Origin: Deltaproteobacteria bacterium
GTDB lineage: Bacteria; Desulfobacterota; Desulfobulbia; Desulfobulbales; VMSU01
DNA: 24,164 nt
Assembly: GCA_021789795.1 (NCBI GenBank)
Contig: JAJYJA010000014.1
Location: 1-24,164, forward strand
Reading direction: 5' to 3'
The notes under the pieces were generated by a model. The model did no database searches and was not told the origin of the DNA. It saw nothing but the letters and a program-made list of their open reading frames with translations. Each line of letters opens with the position of its first letter. Position 1 is the stretch's first letter. A program made the translations under genes and the position numbers. This document shows, piece by piece, positions 21,841 through 24,164 of this stretch.

Positions 21841-23112
21841 ATGTTGGGAGAGATAATCGCCATCGGCGACGAGCTGACCTCGGGCCGGATTCTGAACCTT
21901 ACCAGCCACTTCGCGGCCCACCATCTGTTCGCGGTGGGGCACGAGATCGTGGCCATGTCCACCATCGGTGACTCGCCGGAGCTGATCGGCTCGGCCCTGA
22001 TCAAGGCCCTGGAGCGGGCCGATTTCGTCATCGTCACCGGCGGCCTGGGGCCGACCAGCGACGATCTGACCAACGAGGCGGTGGCCTCGGCCCTAAATCG
22101 TCCTCCCACCCTGCATCCCGAGATCCTGACCAAGGTTGAGGCCTATCTGGCCGAGACCGCCGTCCAGGGCCAGGTGCGGGCCGTGGGGGTAAGCCTGGAA
22201 AAGCTGGCCTGGCTGCCCGCCGGGGCCGAGGTCTTGAAGCCCGAGTCGCGCATGGCCGGTTATGCCCTGGTGCACAACGGCAAGCCCATCTTCTTCCTGC
22301 CCGGCGTGCCGGAGCAGATGAAGGAACTGCTGACCGACAGCGTCATCCCTCGGCTCTCCGCCTGGCGGCCAGGGGAGAGCCGGGCGGTGCGGCAACGGCT
22401 CTTCCGCATCTTCGGGCTCTCGGAGTCGGAGGTCAACCGGCGGGTGGGGCATCTGGAGGCCCATAACTCCATGATTAGGTTGGGTTATTACCCGGTGTTC
22501 CCCGAGGTGCACCTGAATCTGACCTCCTTAGGCGTCAGCCCCGAGGAGGCGGAGGGCTTGCTGGCCCTGGTGGAGGCCAAGATCCGGGAGGCCCTGGGCT
22601 TGTTCATGTATGGCGCGGACGGCGACACCCTGGCCGCCGTGGTTGGCCGCCTGCTTGGAAGTCGCGGCCTGACCCTGGGCCTGGCCGAATCCTGCACCGG
22701 CGGCCTGATCTCCCAGCAGATCACCGCCGTGGCCGGCAGCTCGGCCTATTACCAGGGAGGGGTCTGCGCCTACAGCAATGCCCTGAAGAACAGGGCCCTG
22801 GGGGTGACGCCCGAGACCATTGCCCGCCAGGGGGCGGTGAGCGCCGCCGTTGCCGAGGACATGGCCTGCGGTATCCGCGCCTTGACCGGGGCCGACCTGG
22901 GGCTTGCGGTCACCGGCATCGCCGGGCCGGCGGGGGGAAGCGCCGAGAAGCCGGTGGGCACGGTGTTCTTCGGCCTCGACCTTCAGGGCGAGGTGGTCAG
23001 CGCGCGCTATCAATTTGCCGGCAGCCGGGAGGAGATTCAGGCCTTAAGCGCCCACACCGGTCTTGACCTTGTCCGGCGCAAACTTCTTGAGCAAAGCCAG
23101 GCTTTGGGTTAA
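21841..23112 (+). CDS. cinA: CinA family protein (pyridine nucleotide salvage, competence-damage inducible)
   Basis: This two-domain protein has 423 residues, normal for full-length CinA. The N-terminal half is the COG1058/MoCF-like domain (MLGEIIAIGDELTSGRILN, VTGGLGPTSDDLTNEAV, PGVPEQMKELL), linked to ADP-ribose pyrophosphatase activity in characterised members. The C-terminal half (about residues 260-420) is the nicotinamide-nucleotide amidase domain (PncC type), with LAESCTGGLISQQIT (catalytic Ser), YYQGGVCAYSNALKNRALGV and AVTGIAGPAGG. Together they recycle NAD breakdown products in the cytoplasm. The ATG at 21841 lacks a recognisable Shine-Dalgarno; the preceding stretch is A/T rich. 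It lies 22 bp after mtaB and 85 bp before recA, the widespread cinA-recA order, so recA may be partly transcribed from upstream. Confidence 0.94.
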   Translation: MLGEIIAIGDELTSGRILNLTSHFAAHHLFAVGHEIVAMSTIGDSPELIGSALIKALERADFVIVTGGLGPTSDDLTNEAVASALNRPPTLHPEILTKVEAYLAETAVQGQVRAVGVSLEKLAWLPAGAEVLKPESRMAGYALVHNGKPIFFLPGVPEQMKELLTDSVIPRLSAWRPGESRAVRQRLFRIFGLSESEVNRRVGHLEAHNSMIRLGYYPVFPEVHLNLTSLGVSPEEAEGLLALVEAKIREALGLFMYGADGDTLAAVVGRLLGSRGLTLGLAESCTGGLISQQITAVAGSSAYYQGGVCAYSNALKNRALGVTPETIARQGAVSAAVAEDMACGIRALTGADLGLAVTGIAGPAGGSAEKPVGTVFFGLDLQGEVVSARYQFAGSREEIQALSAHTGLDLVRRKLLEQSQALG

Positions 23113-23197
23113 AAGCAGCCCACGCGGGTTCGGCCCCGCCGGGCCCATTCATCCACCAGCGACCATCAAAAAACATTAGGCCAAGGGAGAAACTCCA

Positions 23198-24164
23198 ATG
23201 GTAGCGCCATCCGACGAGAAGAGAAAATCGGTTGATTCCGCCGTGTTGCAGATTCAAAAGCAGTTCGGCAAGGGCTCGATCATGCGCATGGGTTCCGATA
23301 CGGTGGAGGCGGTGCCGGTCATCTCCACCGGCTGTCTGAGTCTGGACATCGCCACCGGGGTGGGCGGCATCCCCAAGGGCCGGGTCACCGAGATCTACGG
23401 CCCGGAGTCGTCGGGTAAGACCACCCTCGCCCTGCACACCATCGCCGAGGCCCAGAAGAGCGGCGGCACCGCCGCCTTTATCGATGCCGAGCACGCCTTG
23501 GACGTGCAGTACGCCGGCCGGCTGGGGGTCAACATCGACGACCTGTTGATCTCCCAGCCGGATTTCGGCGAGCAGGCCCTGGAGATCGCCGAGATCCTCT
23601 GCCGCAGCGGGGCGGTGGACGTCATCGTCATCGACTCGGTGGCCGCCCTGGTGCCCAAGGCCGAGATCGACGGCAATATCGGCGACTCCCACGTCGGCCT
23701 CCAGGCCCGGCTCATGTCTCAGGCGATGCGCAAGCTGGCCGGGGTGCTTAACCGCACCAACACCGCACTCATCTTCATCAACCAGATCCGGATGAAGATC
23801 GGGGTGATGTACGGCAACCCGGAGACCACCACCGGCGGCAACGCCCTGAAATTTTACTCCTCCATGCGCTTCGATATCCGTAAGATCAGCGCCCTGAAGG
23901 ACGGCACGGACGTGGTCGGCACCCGCACCCGGGTCAAGATCGTGAAAAACAAGCTGGCCCCGCCCTTCAAGGAGGTGGAGTTCGACATCATGTACGGCGA
24001 GGGGATCTCCAGGATCGGCGACATGATCGACCTGGCGGTGGGGCAAAATATCATCGAGAAGAGCGGGGCCTGGTACGCCTACAACGCCGAGCGTATCGGC
24101 CAGGGCCGGGAGAACGTCAAGTCCTTCCTGAAGGAGCATCCTGCGATGGCGGAGGAGATCGACA
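23198..24164 (+). CDS. recA: Recombinase RecA (3' end outside window)
   Basis: RecA coats single-stranded DNA, drives homologous pairing and triggers SOS repressor cleavage. The visible 322 codons start at ATG 23198, with AGGGAG about eight bases upstream, and stay open to the right edge; roughly 20-30 C-terminal residues are missing. Signatures are QKQFGKGSIMRMG, Walker A GPESSGKTT (from residue 68), QPDFGEQALEI and the Walker B strand VDVIVIDSVAAL. Loop L1 region has GNIGDSHVGLQARLMSQAMR, and loop L2 region has FINQIRMKIGVMYGNPETTTGG. All expected catalytic parts are present and no intein is seen. In the 85-bp gap upstream I see neither an E. coli-type CTGT-N8-ACAG box nor an obvious other dyad at promoter position, so SOS control cannot be shown here. 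Confidence 0.98.
   Translation, partial: MVAPSDEKRKSVDSAVLQIQKQFGKGSIMRMGSDTVEAVPVISTGCLSLDIATGVGGIPKGRVTEIYGPESSGKTTLALHTIAEAQKSGGTAAFIDAEHALDVQYAGRLGVNIDDLLISQPDFGEQALEIAEILCRSGAVDVIVIDSVAALVPKAEIDGNIGDSHVGLQARLMSQAMRKLAGVLNRTNTALIFINQIRMKIGVMYGNPETTTGGNALKFYSSMRFDIRKISALKDGTDVVGTRTRVKIVKNKLAPPFKEVEFDIMYGEGISRIGDMIDLAVGQNIIEKSGAWYAYNAERIGQGRENVKSFLKEHPAMAEEID

Noticed and set aside
20421..22133. 570-codon open frame antisense to the PAS gene, mtaB and cinA
   Set aside because: It spans three well-supported genes on the other strand and has a composition (Arg/Gly/Pro/His/Gln rich, no domain) typical of antisense frames in GC-rich DNA.
22997..24139. 380-codon antisense frame across recA
   Set aside because: recA is unmistakable on the + strand; the frame is a shadow.

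Overview
The window is chromosomal housekeeping sequence from a GC-rich Gram-negative bacterium. It has tightly packed genes, short intergenic gaps and frequent stop/start overlaps. An outer-membrane secretin with a type IV pilus assembly operon, an orphan flagellar-rod-like protein and a PAS protein with a C-terminal CxxC/CxxC module all fit a Desulfobacterota (former Deltaproteobacteria) genome, perhaps near Desulfobulbales. That placement is inferred from gene content and protein style; no search was run. I saw no insertion sequence, phage gene, CRISPR array, rRNA or tRNA.

Layout, left to right. (1) + strand: the 3' two-thirds of polA (cut by the window edge), then a PpiD/SurA-type periplasmic foldase with its own candidate promoter. 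(2) - strand, transcribed right to left: argB-argD-plsY and a small J-domain gene. These couple arginine biosynthesis genes (argB/argD overlap by 4 nt) to phospholipid acyltransfer and a mini co-chaperone. (3) - strand: a six-gene type IV pilus operon from 13623 down to 7045, pilM-pilN-pilO-pilP, then an AMIN/AMIN/STN/TPR protein, then a separate lipoprotein secretin. It ends in a strong intrinsic terminator just before argB. (4) A 316-bp divergent region (13624-13939), the only long non-coding stretch. It holds candidate promoters for both directions and a 10-bp inverted repeat. (5) + strand: lepB-pyrB-pyrC, with pyrB and pyrC sharing one base at the stop/start. (6) - strand: a U32-family protein (TrhP-like) followed by a 117-residue flagellar-rod-like protein. 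(7) + strand: mnmA, a PAS protein, mtaB, cinA and the start of recA (cut by the right edge).

The part most worth attention is the pilus operon. The normal PilQ architecture (AMIN-AMIN-N0-N1-secretin in one chain) appears divided over two adjacent genes. The first has both AMIN domains and an N0/STN domain, but where the secretin barrel should follow it carries a TPR block, the fold used by PilF/PilW/Tgl pilotins and by MshN. The second is an MshL-like secretin with its own lipobox and its own N0. This looks like a hybrid of the PilMNOPQ and MSHA-type systems, in which one periplasmic protein may combine peptidoglycan anchoring, PilP docking and pilotin-like duties.
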